NCBI RefSeq assembly: GCF_002001005.1
Contig: NZ_MUNX01000065.1
Location: forward strand, 117,335-181,334
From: Flavobacterium sp. A45
GTDB lineage: Bacteria; Bacteroidota; Bacteroidia; Flavobacteriales; Flavobacteriaceae
Length of the DNA stretch: 64,000 nucleotides
Direction: 5' to 3'
Both the position numbers and the translations under genes were made by a program. Below are positions 1 to 7,443 of the stretch, piece after piece. Below the pieces are notes generated by a model. That model was not told the DNA's origin. It searched no databases and worked only from the letters and a program-made list of their open reading frames with translations. The first letter of the stretch is position 1. Each line of letters opens with the position of its first letter.

Positions 1-30
1 ACACAGTTACTTTTCTGTAACTGTGTTTTT
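1..30. terminator. Hairpin with T-tract at the window edge
   Basis: Bases 1-10 pair perfectly with 17-26 around the loop TTTTCT, and a T run follows to base 30. The stop codon (TTA on this strand, 7-9) of the 76-aa gene lies inside the stem, so the hairpin doubles as the end of that gene. It could also stop a plus-strand gene entering from outside the window. Confidence 0.6.
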
Positions 31-237
31 AGCTTTTGTTTTTTCGAATGATTTTGATGCTAATGTTGATGAATATAAAGAAACACAAAACGGTGTTATG
101 TATGTCAATACAATTCTTAAAATATTTTTAGACGTAAAATTACTTTCCAAAATCACATCATAACTGTTAATCGTGTTTAAAATAGTCCCAACTACAACAC
201 TTATAATCAAGGCATTTTTTATGTTTTTAGAAAGCAT
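7..237 (-). CDS. NrtS-like small membrane protein
   Basis: This 76-aa protein has two predicted membrane segments. It carries VVGTILNTIN in the first segment and LTYITPFCVSLYSS in the second, which resembles the pattern of the small nitrate/nitrite transporter family NrtS (about 70 aa, two TM helices). The ATG lies one base after the TAA of the TerC gene, so the two are almost certainly co-translated. Its last codons and stop fall inside a hairpin at the window edge. The family call is from recalled motif resemblance. The substrate is unproven, because no nitrate or nitrite genes are in view. Confidence 0.6.
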   Translation of the reverse strand: MLSKNIKNALIISVVVGTILNTINSYDVILESNFTSKNILRIVLTYITPFCVSLYSSTLASKSFEKTKAKNTVTEK

Positions 238-238
238 A

Positions 239-1009
239 TTATTTCTTTTTGGCCATTTTCATATTTAATATTTCTACAAATAAAGAGAACGAGATAGCAA
301 AGTATAAATAACCTTTTGGAACAGGAGTCACGTGGCTTCCAAAAATAAGAGCATTTGACAAATGTGCACTTTCTGTCAACAACATGAACCCTATCAAAAT
401 CAAAAAGGACAATCCCAAAATTTGTATCGATGGATGCTTATTTACAAAATTTCCGACTGGAACAGCAAACTGCATCATTACCATAACTGAAATAACAACA
501 GCAGTAATCATGATGATCAAAGCGCCCTCAACACCGTTAGTCATCCCGACTGCAGTCAGAATACTGTCAAAAGAGAAAACCAAGTCAATCATTATAATCT
601 GCAGAATAACACTTCGAAAAGACTTCGTTGCAGCTTTGCCCAATTCTTTTTCTTCATGACCCTTTTCATCGACTTTTTCCCGAATTTCATTAGTGCTTTT
701 GTAAATCAGGAACAAACCGCCAAATAATAAAATAAGACTCTGACCAGTAATTCCGGCATGCAACCAGCTCCAATCAATGGTAAACCATGGTTTCTTCATT
801 TGAGTTAAAAAATTTATCCCGAACAAAAGGGCAATCCGCATAAACATGGCTAAGAACATTCCAATTTTGGTTGCTTTTTTTCGGTCATTTATTGCTAGTT
901 TTCCAGTTGCAATAGAGATGAAAATGATGTTGTCAATCCCCAAAACAATTTCAAGAAAAGTCAGTGTTAATAAGGCAATCCATGCGTCTGGGTTCAAGAA
1001 TACTTCCAT
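239..1009 (-). CDS. TerC family integral membrane protein
   Basis: This 256-aa polytopic membrane protein has about seven hydrophobic segments. It contains the TerC hallmark aspartates in membrane contexts: FLEIVLGIDNIIFIS (D26) and DLVFSFDSILTAVGM near residues 140-155. TerC proteins (e.g. Alx, YkoY) are linked to manganese export, metallation of secreted enzymes and, historically, tellurite resistance. No other ter genes are nearby, so a metal-ion (Mn) role is more likely than a tellurite operon. It is the first gene of a two-gene unit with the NrtS-like protein. No manganese riboswitch is evident in the short leader. Confidence 0.85.
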   Translation of the reverse strand: MEVFLNPDAWIALLTLTFLEIVLGIDNIIFISIATGKLAINDRKKATKIGMFLAMFMRIALLFGINFLTQMKKPWFTIDWSWLHAGITGQSLILLFGGLFLIYKSTNEIREKVDEKGHEEKELGKAATKSFRSVILQIIMIDLVFSFDSILTAVGMTNGVEGALIIMITAVVISVMVMMQFAVPVGNFVNKHPSIQILGLSFLILIGFMLLTESAHLSNALIFGSHVTPVPKGYLYFAISFSLFVEILNMKMAKKK

Positions 1010-1051
1010 TTTATATTTTTAGGGTTATGTTTTTTTTTAAATCTAAATTCT

Positions 1052-1426
1052 TTAATCTGCAATCTTAACAACCGTTCCTTTTTGTTTAGCATCGTCACCA
1101 ACCATTCCAAATTCAAAGGTATAGGAATTCTTTGAAGTTGTCAAGATTTTCATAGAAATTGCTTTCTCTTCCGCCTTATTTTTCGGGTGTTTCTTTTGTA
1201 AAACATATTCGCAGTCATTTACCCAGCGAACTTTTGAAGTATCTGTTTTTCCTTCAAAAGTTTCAATTTCAATACTGTCATTACGCTCAAAAACCGTTGT
1301 TTTTTTAACGCCGTCAATTTCGTATTCAAATTTAAATTTACCGGTTTTAAAATCGGTACAGTTGCGTTCTACATTATAACAGGACATTAACAGCAATAGG
1401 GGGGCGAGTAATATTGTTTTTTTCAT
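1052..1426 (-). CDS. Small lipoprotein of unknown function
   Basis: This is a 124-aa protein with a lipoprotein signal peptide ending in LLLLMSC (lipid-anchored Cys16). The mature part is a short beta-rich domain that includes CTDFKTGKFKFEYEIDG and a second cysteine at NDCEYVLQKK. Proteins of this type in flavobacteria are, as I recall, sometimes labelled DNA topoisomerase IV; nothing here supports that. It is likely anchored in the outer or inner membrane facing the periplasm. No function can be assigned. Confidence 0.7.
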   Translation of the reverse strand: MKKTILLAPLLLLMSCYNVERNCTDFKTGKFKFEYEIDGVKKTTVFERNDSIEIETFEGKTDTSKVRWVNDCEYVLQKKHPKNKAEEKAISMKILTTSKNSYTFEFGMVGDDAKQKGTVVKIAD

Positions 1427-1455
1427 TGTCTTTCGTGTTTTTTATTTTTATTAGA

Positions 1456-1595
1456 GCCTAATCCAGCTGTCCGTTACAACTCCTCGGTCTATCCTCTTTT
1501 TTTCTAATGCCACAAAAGGAGCTTCCGTTGGTCGCTCTTTTGTGACAAGAAAAAATAGAGTTTAGCCCTGCAGGGTTTTCACTTCCATCTGGGGC
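1456..1595 (-). repeat. Interspersed structured repeat, family A long form (copy A1)
   Basis: This is an intergenic element of about 140 nt. Read on the minus strand it begins GCCCCAGATGGAAGTG and ends ACGGACAGCTGGATTAGGC. Its centre holds a hairpin in which 1511-1522 pairs with 1534-1544 around the conserved segment GAGCGACCAACGGAAGCTC. The outer arms 1494-1506 and 1546-1561 can also pair. The same termini and central loop recur at 13266-13405, and the termini recur in short copies at 28369-28443 and 29387-29462. Confidence 0.75.
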
Positions 1596-1657
1596 AAGTA
1601 TTAGTCATTAACATTGATATTGCTTTTTGTCATTGCAATTGCTATTGAATTTTGTCT

Positions 1658-2233
1658 TTATTTCAATCTTCTAAATTCTTCTTCCGTAAAATTTTTAATC
1701 GTTTTCTCTTGTGCAAATTTATCTGCGTTATAATTATTCGATTTGTTTTTAGGAATTGATAAACTATTCCATTCATTATTTTTAAGTTGTTTGGCATAAA
1801 ACACAATTTGCCCAACATGGTAAGGATAATGCGCCAGTTGTCTGTTGATGGCTTCAATAACCGTGTGCCCTTCATTCCTGATATAAATAATTTCCGAAAG
1901 CTGGTCAGGCTGTAAGCTGTCTAAAGCTCCCAAAAAGCAATCCCAGCCAGTATTCCAAGAAGCTAAAACTTCTTCTTTTGTCTGTAAATCATTTTCAAAT
2001 TCACTATCCCGATTTCTAGTTTCTTTCTCTCCATCGGTAGTCAGGAAATCCGTCCAGCGCGACAGCATATTTCCAGAGAGGTGTTTTACAATCACTGCAA
2101 TGCTGTTGGTATCATCATTTGCTGATGCAAAAAGCTGTTCTGGTTCCAATTGTTCCATTGCTTTTTCTCCCAACATTTTATAGTAGAGAAATTGCTTTTT
2201 TACACTTTCAAGATAGGATGTTGTTGCATTCAT
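1658..2233 (-). CDS. DinB-like / DUF1572 family protein
   Basis: This 191-aa all-helical protein resembles the DUF1572 branch of the DinB/YfiT four-helix-bundle superfamily. His51 (VKHLSGNMLSRW), His135 and His139 (LAHYPYHVGQIVF) sit where the family's three-histidine divalent-metal site is expected. Members are cytoplasmic, and some are thiol-dependent S-transferases (bacillithiol or mycothiol type), but the substrate here cannot be told. The gene is a single minus-strand unit, 62 nt downstream of repeat A1 in coordinate terms. Confidence 0.75.
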   Translation of the reverse strand: MNATTSYLESVKKQFLYYKMLGEKAMEQLEPEQLFASANDDTNSIAVIVKHLSGNMLSRWTDFLTTDGEKETRNRDSEFENDLQTKEEVLASWNTGWDCFLGALDSLQPDQLSEIIYIRNEGHTVIEAINRQLAHYPYHVGQIVFYAKQLKNNEWNSLSIPKNKSNNYNADKFAQEKTIKNFTEEEFRRLK

Positions 2234-2259
2234 GGTTATTTAAGTTTGAAAACATTTTT

Positions 2260-3252
2260 TTAGTTGTATTTCTCGGGATCTAGTGACTCTAGAATTTCTT
2301 TCCATTTGCGTTGCAATAGTTCTTTACTTGGAAGTTTTGTTTGATAATCAGAGACTAATGTTGGCGAGACTGTTCTGCTTAAAGCATATTCTACAACAAT
2401 ATCATCTTTGCCGTTACATAATAATATGCCAATGCTGGGCTGTTCATGCGGTTTACGGATATCTCTGTCTAGTGCTTCGAGATAAAAATTAAGCTGTCCT
2501 AAATGTTCGGGTTTGAATTTTTCTATTTTCAATTCAATTGCTACCATACAATTTAGGTTTCTGTTATAAAACAAAAGATCAATTGCAAAATCTTGGTTAC
2601 CTACTTGCAGAGGATATTCTTCACCCATAAAAGCAAAATCTCGTCCAAATTCCAATAGAAATTTTGTTATGTTTTGTGCAATTGCTTTTCTTAAATCTTT
2701 TTCTAAATGACTTTCGGGTAATTGAAGTAATTCTAAGACATATGTGTCTTTGAAAGTGTTTGTTACTTCTTTTGGAAAAACTCGCTCCATTGGTGCGAGT
2801 TTTGTATTGGCTAACATTACTCTTTCAAAACAAGAGGAATTTATTTGTCTCTGTAATTCTGCTTTAGACCATTTTTCTCGAATCGTCATTTTTATGTAAA
2901 ACTCCCTTTCTTCAATAGACTTGCATGGCAAAATGATGATATTATTAGTCCAAGTTATTTCTCGCACCAGTGGTGCGAGTTTTGTAAAATCTTTGTAAGT
3001 CTCAAAAAACTGTTTCATTCTCCATATGTTTTGAGAAGAAAAACCAGTAATATTTGGCTCTGATTCTTGAATAAAAAGGGATAATTCTTTCACAACTGAT
3101 TTTCCCCAAGCTTTCTTTTCCACTTGTTGGCTTATATATTCACCAATATGCCAATAAAGAGTTACTAATTCTTTATTTACAGCTTGGAAAGCATTTTCTT
3201 TTGCTTTGGATATAAGCGTTGTAATATGTGAAAATTGTTCTTGGAGTTCCAT
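2260..3252 (-). CDS. DUF1016 / YhcG-type PD-(D/E)XK nuclease
   Basis: This 330-aa protein has an N-terminal DUF1016 helical domain (residues about 5-160) and a C-terminal PD-(D/E)XK nuclease domain. The nuclease core is visible as Asp225 (FAIDLLFYN), Glu240-x-Lys242 (AIELK) and Gln253 (LGQLNFYL). Relatives occur widely as solitary genes and are thought to act on DNA, possibly in defence or recombination; their role is unproven. No methyltransferase, helicase or toxin partner lies next to it. The ATG at 3252 (MELQEQF) gives the usual family N-terminus. Its patchy family distribution suggests it may be an acquired gene. Confidence 0.85.
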   Translation of the reverse strand: MELQEQFSHITTLISKAKENAFQAVNKELVTLYWHIGEYISQQVEKKAWGKSVVKELSLFIQESEPNITGFSSQNIWRMKQFFETYKDFTKLAPLVREITWTNNIIILPCKSIEEREFYIKMTIREKWSKAELQRQINSSCFERVMLANTKLAPMERVFPKEVTNTFKDTYVLELLQLPESHLEKDLRKAIAQNITKFLLEFGRDFAFMGEEYPLQVGNQDFAIDLLFYNRNLNCMVAIELKIEKFKPEHLGQLNFYLEALDRDIRKPHEQPSIGILLCNGKDDIVVEYALSRTVSPTLVSDYQTKLPSKELLQRKWKEILESLDPEKYN

Positions 3253-3299
3253 GAATTGAATTTTAAATAGCTACAATATACATAAGATTAAACAAACAA

Positions 3300-3872
3300 T
3301 CACTCAATTTTTATATCATATTTATCCAAAAGCCCAGCAATTCCCTGACTGGAAAATTTAGCTTTTTTCATCGGGTTGAATTCGGGGTCGATTTTATAAT
3401 TGTAAGCTGTAGTAAAATCAGCACCGGCCAAAAGAGTATCGTTAAAAATGGCATTGTCTAAATTACAGTTTCCAAAAAACGACTGAGTTAAATTGGTTCC
3501 TATAAAAGTAACTTCTTTCAAGGAACAGGAATTGAATTTGGTCTTTGGCATTTTTTTATTCGCAAAAGAGCTGTAGTCCAGCATGCAATCCTGAAATTGC
3601 ACATTGAACAGAAAATCCTGACAAGACTGAAATTGAATCCCCATTAATTTACAGTTCTTAAAGCTTACAGTCTTCAGGCTGGACCCCCCCAATTGTGTCA
3701 TCGATAAATTACATTCTATGAATTCACAATCCATAAAACTATTATTAGAAAAATCACTATTTGAGAAATCGCAGTTCTTAAAAACGCAATCTTCAAATTC
3801 ACGATTGTTAATCTTCTTGCCAATATAGGTTACTTTTTCAAATGTTTTTTGAATGTGTATCAGGTCTTCCAT
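3300..3872 (-). CDS. Pentapeptide repeat protein
   Basis: This 190-aa protein is built largely of pentapeptide repeats: FKNCDFSNSDFSNNSF, CEFIECNLS, TVSFKNCKLMG, TNLTQSFFGNCNLDNAIF and ADFTTAYNY. The central Phe/Leu positions are expected to form a right-handed quadrilateral beta-helix. MfpA/Qnr relatives protect gyrase by mimicking DNA, but most family members have no known role. Its ATG overlaps the TAA of the 72-aa gene by one base (TAATG), so translation is coupled. It is the last gene of the murQ operon. Confidence 0.85.
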   Translation of the reverse strand: MEDLIHIQKTFEKVTYIGKKINNREFEDCVFKNCDFSNSDFSNNSFMDCEFIECNLSMTQLGGSSLKTVSFKNCKLMGIQFQSCQDFLFNVQFQDCMLDYSSFANKKMPKTKFNSCSLKEVTFIGTNLTQSFFGNCNLDNAIFNDTLLAGADFTTAYNYKIDPEFNPMKKAKFSSQGIAGLLDKYDIKIE

Positions 3873-4090
3873 TAGTCGTTAAATATGCCTTTCATTATTA
3901 TTTTCAAACCTAAAAACATTAAAAACATAGAAGCTAAGCAAGCAATGATTCCTATGCCTAAAACCAAGTAATGCCAATTAGTATGCTGGTTCATAAATGC
4001 ATTATAAATTACGGTTGGTCCAATAAACATAAGCGGTAAAGCTCCAGTTAAGTATTTGATTCCCTTGGCTAATAATTCTTTGTTTGCCAT
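3872..4090 (-). CDS. Small two-TM membrane protein (DUF6095-like)
   Basis: This 72-aa protein has two hydrophobic helices, ALPLMFIGPTVIYNAF and a second spanning YLVLGIGIIACLASMFLMFL. It resembles the flavobacterial DUF6095 family, which is a recalled match. It sits 3 nt after the preceding gene and overlaps the pentapeptide gene by one base, placing it in the murQ operon. Function unknown. Confidence 0.7.
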   Translation of the reverse strand: MANKELLAKGIKYLTGALPLMFIGPTVIYNAFMNQHTNWHYLVLGIGIIACLASMFLMFLGLKIIMKGIFND

Positions 4091-4093
4091 TTT

Positions 4094-4555
4094 TTAAAAT
4101 TGAAATTGTAAGCCGTAACCACTTTGATTGGCAATTATATTTAGTTCAAAATTTGAATCGTCTGAGGCTGACTTTTTTAAGCCGTCATTATAAAGAGCAA
4201 GAGCATCATTTAGTTTTTTAGTTCTTCCTGATAGAACAGGAATGGAAGTGACTAATGAGGCTAGCCCAACATAAGTAAGTGGTGTTGGGTATTTCACATC
4301 TGCTGTTGCTCCTGTGATTAGGTCAGCCACGACTAAACCACCACCAAATCCAAGTAAAAAGCCTCCTACTGATCCTTTGGTTCTTGAAGCTTTGAAAAGG
4401 GCTAAAGCTTCAGTATTAGATGCTAATAATGTTTTGACTTCTTTATTTGAAAGTTGTTTTCCTTCTGCAAAAAAGCGACCTTTTTTGGTTGTTATTTCTT
4501 GTGAAAAGACTGTTGTGGAAAGAAGAATAGTAAATAGAGTAATTATTTTTTTCAT
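4094..4555 (-). CDS. Secreted glycine-zipper protein, unknown
   Basis: This 153-aa protein has a Sec signal peptide (cleavage near TTVFSQ). A glycine-rich hydrophobic stretch follows (GSVGGFLLGFGGGLVVADL, then YVGLASLVTSIPVLSG) and could form a hairpin in a membrane. The N-terminal mature part (KKGRFFAEGKQLSNKEV) is polar. It lies 19 nt downstream of murQ and 3 nt upstream of the 72-aa gene. Function unknown; probably an envelope protein co-expressed with peptidoglycan recycling. Confidence 0.65.
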   Translation of the reverse strand: MKKIITLFTILLSTTVFSQEITTKKGRFFAEGKQLSNKEVKTLLASNTEALALFKASRTKGSVGGFLLGFGGGLVVADLITGATADVKYPTPLTYVGLASLVTSIPVLSGRTKKLNDALALYNDGLKKSASDDSNFELNIIANQSGYGLQFQF

Positions 4556-4574
4556 TATTTTTTATATTGATAAA

Positions 4575-5387
4575 TTATTGTTTCCAATTGTCAACTGCTT
4601 TTCGGACACTTCCATATTTTGCCAGCAATTCAGCACCTTGTTCATAGGTTACGGGAATTTCTCCCATAATCATTTTTACACCACGATCAACCAGTTTGCT
4701 ATTGCTTAATTGCATATCGACCATTTTGTTACCTTTCACTTTTCCAAGCTGAATCATAGTGGCAGTGGTAATCATATTCAGAACTAATTTCTGGGCAGTT
4801 CCGGCTTTCATTCTGGAACTTCCAGTTACAAATTCAGGTCCTACAATAACTTCGATTGGGAATTTTGCCGTTTGCGAAAGCGGACTTCCGGCATTGCAGG
4901 AAATACTTCCGGTACTAATGTTATTTTTGTTGCAGGCCTGTAACCCTCCAATAACATAAGGCGTTGTTCCAGAGGCTGCGATTCCTACAACAACATCATT
5001 TTCGTTCACATTAAATGCCTGTAAGTCCAGCCAAGCTTGTGTCGCGTTATCTTCGGCGTTTTCTACGGCTTTGCGAATAGCGGTGTCACCACCAGCGATG
5101 ATACCAACAACCAAATCAAATGGCACTCCAAAAGTAGGAGGACATTCGGAAGCGTCTAATATTCCCAAACGGCCTGAAGTTCCTGCTCCAATGTAGAATA
5201 GTCGTCCACCTAATTTCATTTTGGCAACAATTTCACTTACCAAAGTTTCTATTTGTGGCAAGGCTTTTTCTACTGCGAGAGGGACAGTTTGGTCTTCATT
5301 ATTGATATTGGTAAGTAATTCTTGAACCGACATTTTTTCTAAATGTTCGTATTTGGAAGATTGCTCAGTGGTCTTTGTGAAGTTCAT
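4575..5387 (-). CDS. murQ: N-acetylmuramic acid 6-phosphate etherase
   Basis: This cytoplasmic SIS-domain lyase cleaves the D-lactyl ether of MurNAc-6-phosphate to give GlcNAc-6-phosphate during cell-wall recycling. The phosphosugar-binding loop is YIGAGTSGRLGILDASE, with catalytic Glu81 and a second acid in AVENAEDN (Glu112), matching the E. coli catalytic pair. At 270 aa it is shorter than E. coli MurQ (about 298 aa) because the C-terminal region is trimmed. It is the first gene of a four-gene minus-strand operon (murQ, a secreted protein, a two-TM protein and a pentapeptide protein). Confidence 0.95.
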   Translation of the reverse strand: MNFTKTTEQSSKYEHLEKMSVQELLTNINNEDQTVPLAVEKALPQIETLVSEIVAKMKLGGRLFYIGAGTSGRLGILDASECPPTFGVPFDLVVGIIAGGDTAIRKAVENAEDNATQAWLDLQAFNVNENDVVVGIAASGTTPYVIGGLQACNKNNISTGSISCNAGSPLSQTAKFPIEVIVGPEFVTGSSRMKAGTAQKLVLNMITTATMIQLGKVKGNKMVDMQLSNSKLVDRGVKMIMGEIPVTYEQGAELLAKYGSVRKAVDNWKQ

Positions 5388-5741
5388 TATTCTGTTTTAA
5401 AATTGACAACTTTTGTGGGTTGGTAAAGTTAGGGAATTTTAAAACTTATCTATTCTGTGTTAAACGAAAAAAAAAGGTATAAAGGCCAAATTATTTTCAC
5501 ATAAGGCTACATTTTGCCAATAGCTGTATAATTAATCCAGGTAGTTGAATTATGATTTGGTTAGATATATTTTTTAATCGACATGAATAAATGAGATAAG
5601 CTCATGTCTTTAGGAAAAGGAAAGACAAGGCGGGGATATTTTAGAACGAAAATTTTTAACGTTAATAAAAAAGTTTCCTATTGATCAATGGTAACTGGAA
5701 TTTATATGAAAAGCACAATAAAAAAGGGAAAGTTTTTTGGC
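5388..5741. other. Intergenic region, 354 nt
   Basis: This AT-rich leader lies upstream of murQ. The only structure I see is a weak hairpin (5580-5586 with 5602-5608, GACATGA/TCATGTC). I found no convincing promoter pair or coding sequence. A degraded element cannot be excluded. Confidence 0.4.
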
Positions 5742-6167
5742 TTATACACTCTTTAGAAAAGTGTCTTCTTCACTTTCGTCTTCTTTTTGTTGTTCCTCCT
5801 CATTTGATTCAATAAGTACATTGTGGAGGCGTTCGGCCATCTTTTCGATGCTATTGGTAATTGATTCGTAAACCAATTCCATTCTGCGGTGTTTCTCTTC
5901 TTTTACCGCTCGTAAAACATCTTCAACGAAAAATTTATCATATTTCTCGGCAACAGAATCACGTGTATTGGTCAATCGAATTACAGAATCATTACTCAAT
6001 ATGGTAACTTTAAAGTGTTGTTCTTCGTTACTCAAATAGTATTTACCGCCCAATTCATCACAATTGATGTCTGTTGAGCTGATTTTTAGCAACTCCGTAA
6101 TTATTCCGAAAATATGATTTTCAATTTTCGAATATACTTTGGGCTTTCTTTTGAAAAAATTAAACAT
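5742..6167 (-). CDS. Hypothetical acidic protein
   Basis: This 141-aa soluble protein begins MFNFFKRKPK. It has a mixed alpha/beta N-terminal part with YYLSNEEQHFKVTILSND, a central helix rich in Glu and Arg (AVKEEKHRRMELVYES) and a very acidic tail (EEEQQKEDESEED). There is no signal peptide or TM segment. I do not recognise the family. It stands alone between murQ and repeat B1. Confidence 0.6.
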   Translation of the reverse strand: MFNFFKRKPKVYSKIENHIFGIITELLKISSTDINCDELGGKYYLSNEEQHFKVTILSNDSVIRLTNTRDSVAEKYDKFFVEDVLRAVKEEKHRRMELVYESITNSIEKMAERLHNVLIESNEEEQQKEDESEEDTFLKSV

Positions 6168-6456
6168 ACAAATAGCTGTATATTAAGGGTTTTGAATAAT
6201 TTTTCCGCATCTTTTTTCTCTAAGATAAATTTAGTAATGTTCTTGAATCAATTCTGCTATAGACAGAAACTTCTCAGTTTATAAATTCTGACAAATTAAC
6301 AGTAATGTTTTTAATAATGCAAATTATTTAAATTAATTATATATAATCAAAATATTTATAAGAAAAAAGATATTTTTTAATAACAATTAGATAAAAGTAA
6401 ATATATAGATTGGTTTTATCTTTATTGAAAAGGAATGTTGCTCTTTAGAGTGAATT
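6168..6456. other. AT-rich intergenic stretch
   Basis: This is the first part of a 438-nt gap between the 141-aa gene and the ZIP transporter gene. It is very AT-rich and I see no gene or clear motif. The second part of the gap is occupied by repeat B1. Confidence 0.4.
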
Positions 6457-6570
6457 GCGTGAGGGACAGGAGCTAGCTACCGAAGTAGCGCGGATTGCCC
6501 GACACCATAAAGCAAATGGACCAACTCAACAGTATGATGAGTTGGTCCATTTGCTTTATGGTGGCACGCC
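6457..6570 (+). repeat. Interspersed structured repeat, family B (copy B1)
   Basis: The element starts GCGTGAGGGACAGGAGC, contains a small hairpin GCTAC-CGAA-GTAGC (6476-6489), then GCGGATTGCCCGAC. It then has a perfect 26-bp inverted repeat (6503-6528 with 6538-6563, 9-nt loop) and ends GGCACGCC. Copy B2 (22953-23102) shares the two conserved boxes and the terminal GGCACACC but has a completely different stem. There is no T-tract after the long hairpin, so it is not a standard terminator. Confidence 0.75.
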
Positions 6571-6605
6571 CAAATGATTTTTTTGTTTATTGATAAGTGA
6601 ATTTT

Positions 6606-7274
6606 TTATAGCAAATAAGCTAAAACAATCCCGATTACAATCATCGATACTTTGGCAATATTGAATTTGTGGCCTTCACTGCTTTCAAAAATTATAGTTG
6701 ATGAAATGTGGAACAGAATACCAATAACTACGGCGGTAATCTCTGTGTAATAGTCATTCAATTGCGGTATAAAGTCGGAGACAATAGTTCCCAGTGGCGT
6801 CATGATCGCAAAAGTGACCATAAAGAAAAAAATGGCTGTTTTATCGAGACTGGCATTGATAAAAAAGGTTGTCAAAATAATGGCAATAGGTAAATGATGG
6901 ATGGCTATTCCTAGTGCTAGATCGTGATGATGACTTACTGGAAATCCTTCAAGAAAGGCATGAATGCAAAGGCTGATGAACAGCAACCATGGAATTTGGT
7001 ACATTTTTGCATGACCATGAACGTGACCGTGCTCGGCTCCCTTGGAGAAAAACTCCAATATGATTTGAAACAAAATTCCCATCATTATAAAAAGTCCAAT
7101 GTTATGATTGTGGCTTTCGTATACTTCTGGAAGTAAATGCATCACCGTAAGTGACAGCAAGAATGAACCACTAAACGCAAGTAATAGTTTGAGGTTGGTT
7201 TTGCTTTTAGGCTTTAAAAATAAAGCGATGAAATAACCAAGAAGTACAGACAGTAATGGTAATAGGTAATTCAT
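6606..7274 (-). CDS. ZIP family metal transporter
   Basis: This 222-aa inner-membrane protein has seven to eight TM helices. A histidine-rich cytoplasmic loop (AEHGHVHGHAK, about residues 80-91) is followed by the signature metal-binding helices IHAFLEGFPVSHHHDLA and IAIHHLPIAI. ZIP proteins move Zn2+, Fe2+ or related ions towards the cytoplasm; the exact metal is not readable from sequence. Stop codon TAA on the minus strand at 6606. It lies 36 nt from repeat B1. No Fur or Zur site was identified. Confidence 0.85.
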   Translation of the reverse strand: MNYLLPLLSVLLGYFIALFLKPKSKTNLKLLLAFSGSFLLSLTVMHLLPEVYESHNHNIGLFIMMGILFQIILEFFSKGAEHGHVHGHAKMYQIPWLLFISLCIHAFLEGFPVSHHHDLALGIAIHHLPIAIILTTFFINASLDKTAIFFFMVTFAIMTPLGTIVSDFIPQLNDYYTEITAVVIGILFHISSTIIFESSEGHKFNIAKVSMIVIGIVLAYLL

Positions 7275-7281
7275 GTTTCTT

Positions 7282-7440
7282 GTTTAATGGTTTAAATGTT
7301 TAAAAAAAGTTTGAAATTGTTTAAGAAAAGTTTGAGAGTTTAATTCAGTGTTATTTTAAGAAAAGCAATTTTTAAATCAAAAACAGCTTGTTATACAATT
7401 AAACATATTTAAACTTTTAAACAATTTTAAACTTCCCTAA
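7282..7440. repeat. Inverted arrays of a GTTTAAA-like word
   Basis: The gap between the methyltransferase and ZIP genes is made of repeated variants of TTGTTTAAA. About seven occur in one orientation (7282-7343: GTTTAA, GTTTAAAT, GTTTAAAA, GTTTGAAA and similar) and about five in the opposite orientation (7395-7440: ATTAAACA, TTTAAAC, TTTTAAAC). The two arms can base-pair loosely. Confidence 0.55.
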
Positions 7441-7443
7441 AAC

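Noticed and set aside
239..1009. TerC as part of a tellurite-resistance (ter) operon
   Set aside because: Only terC-like and a small transporter-like gene are present; no terA, terB, terD or terE homologues are adjacent, and solitary TerC proteins are common.
2260..3252. DUF1016 nuclease as one half of a restriction-modification system
   Set aside because: No methyltransferase of a restriction type or specificity subunit lies nearby; the adjacent genes are a DinB-like protein and the murQ operon.
6503..6563. The 26-bp hairpin as an intrinsic terminator of the ZIP gene
   Set aside because: No U-tract follows on either strand; the sequence after the stem is GCACGCC. The ZIP gene's true terminator was not found.
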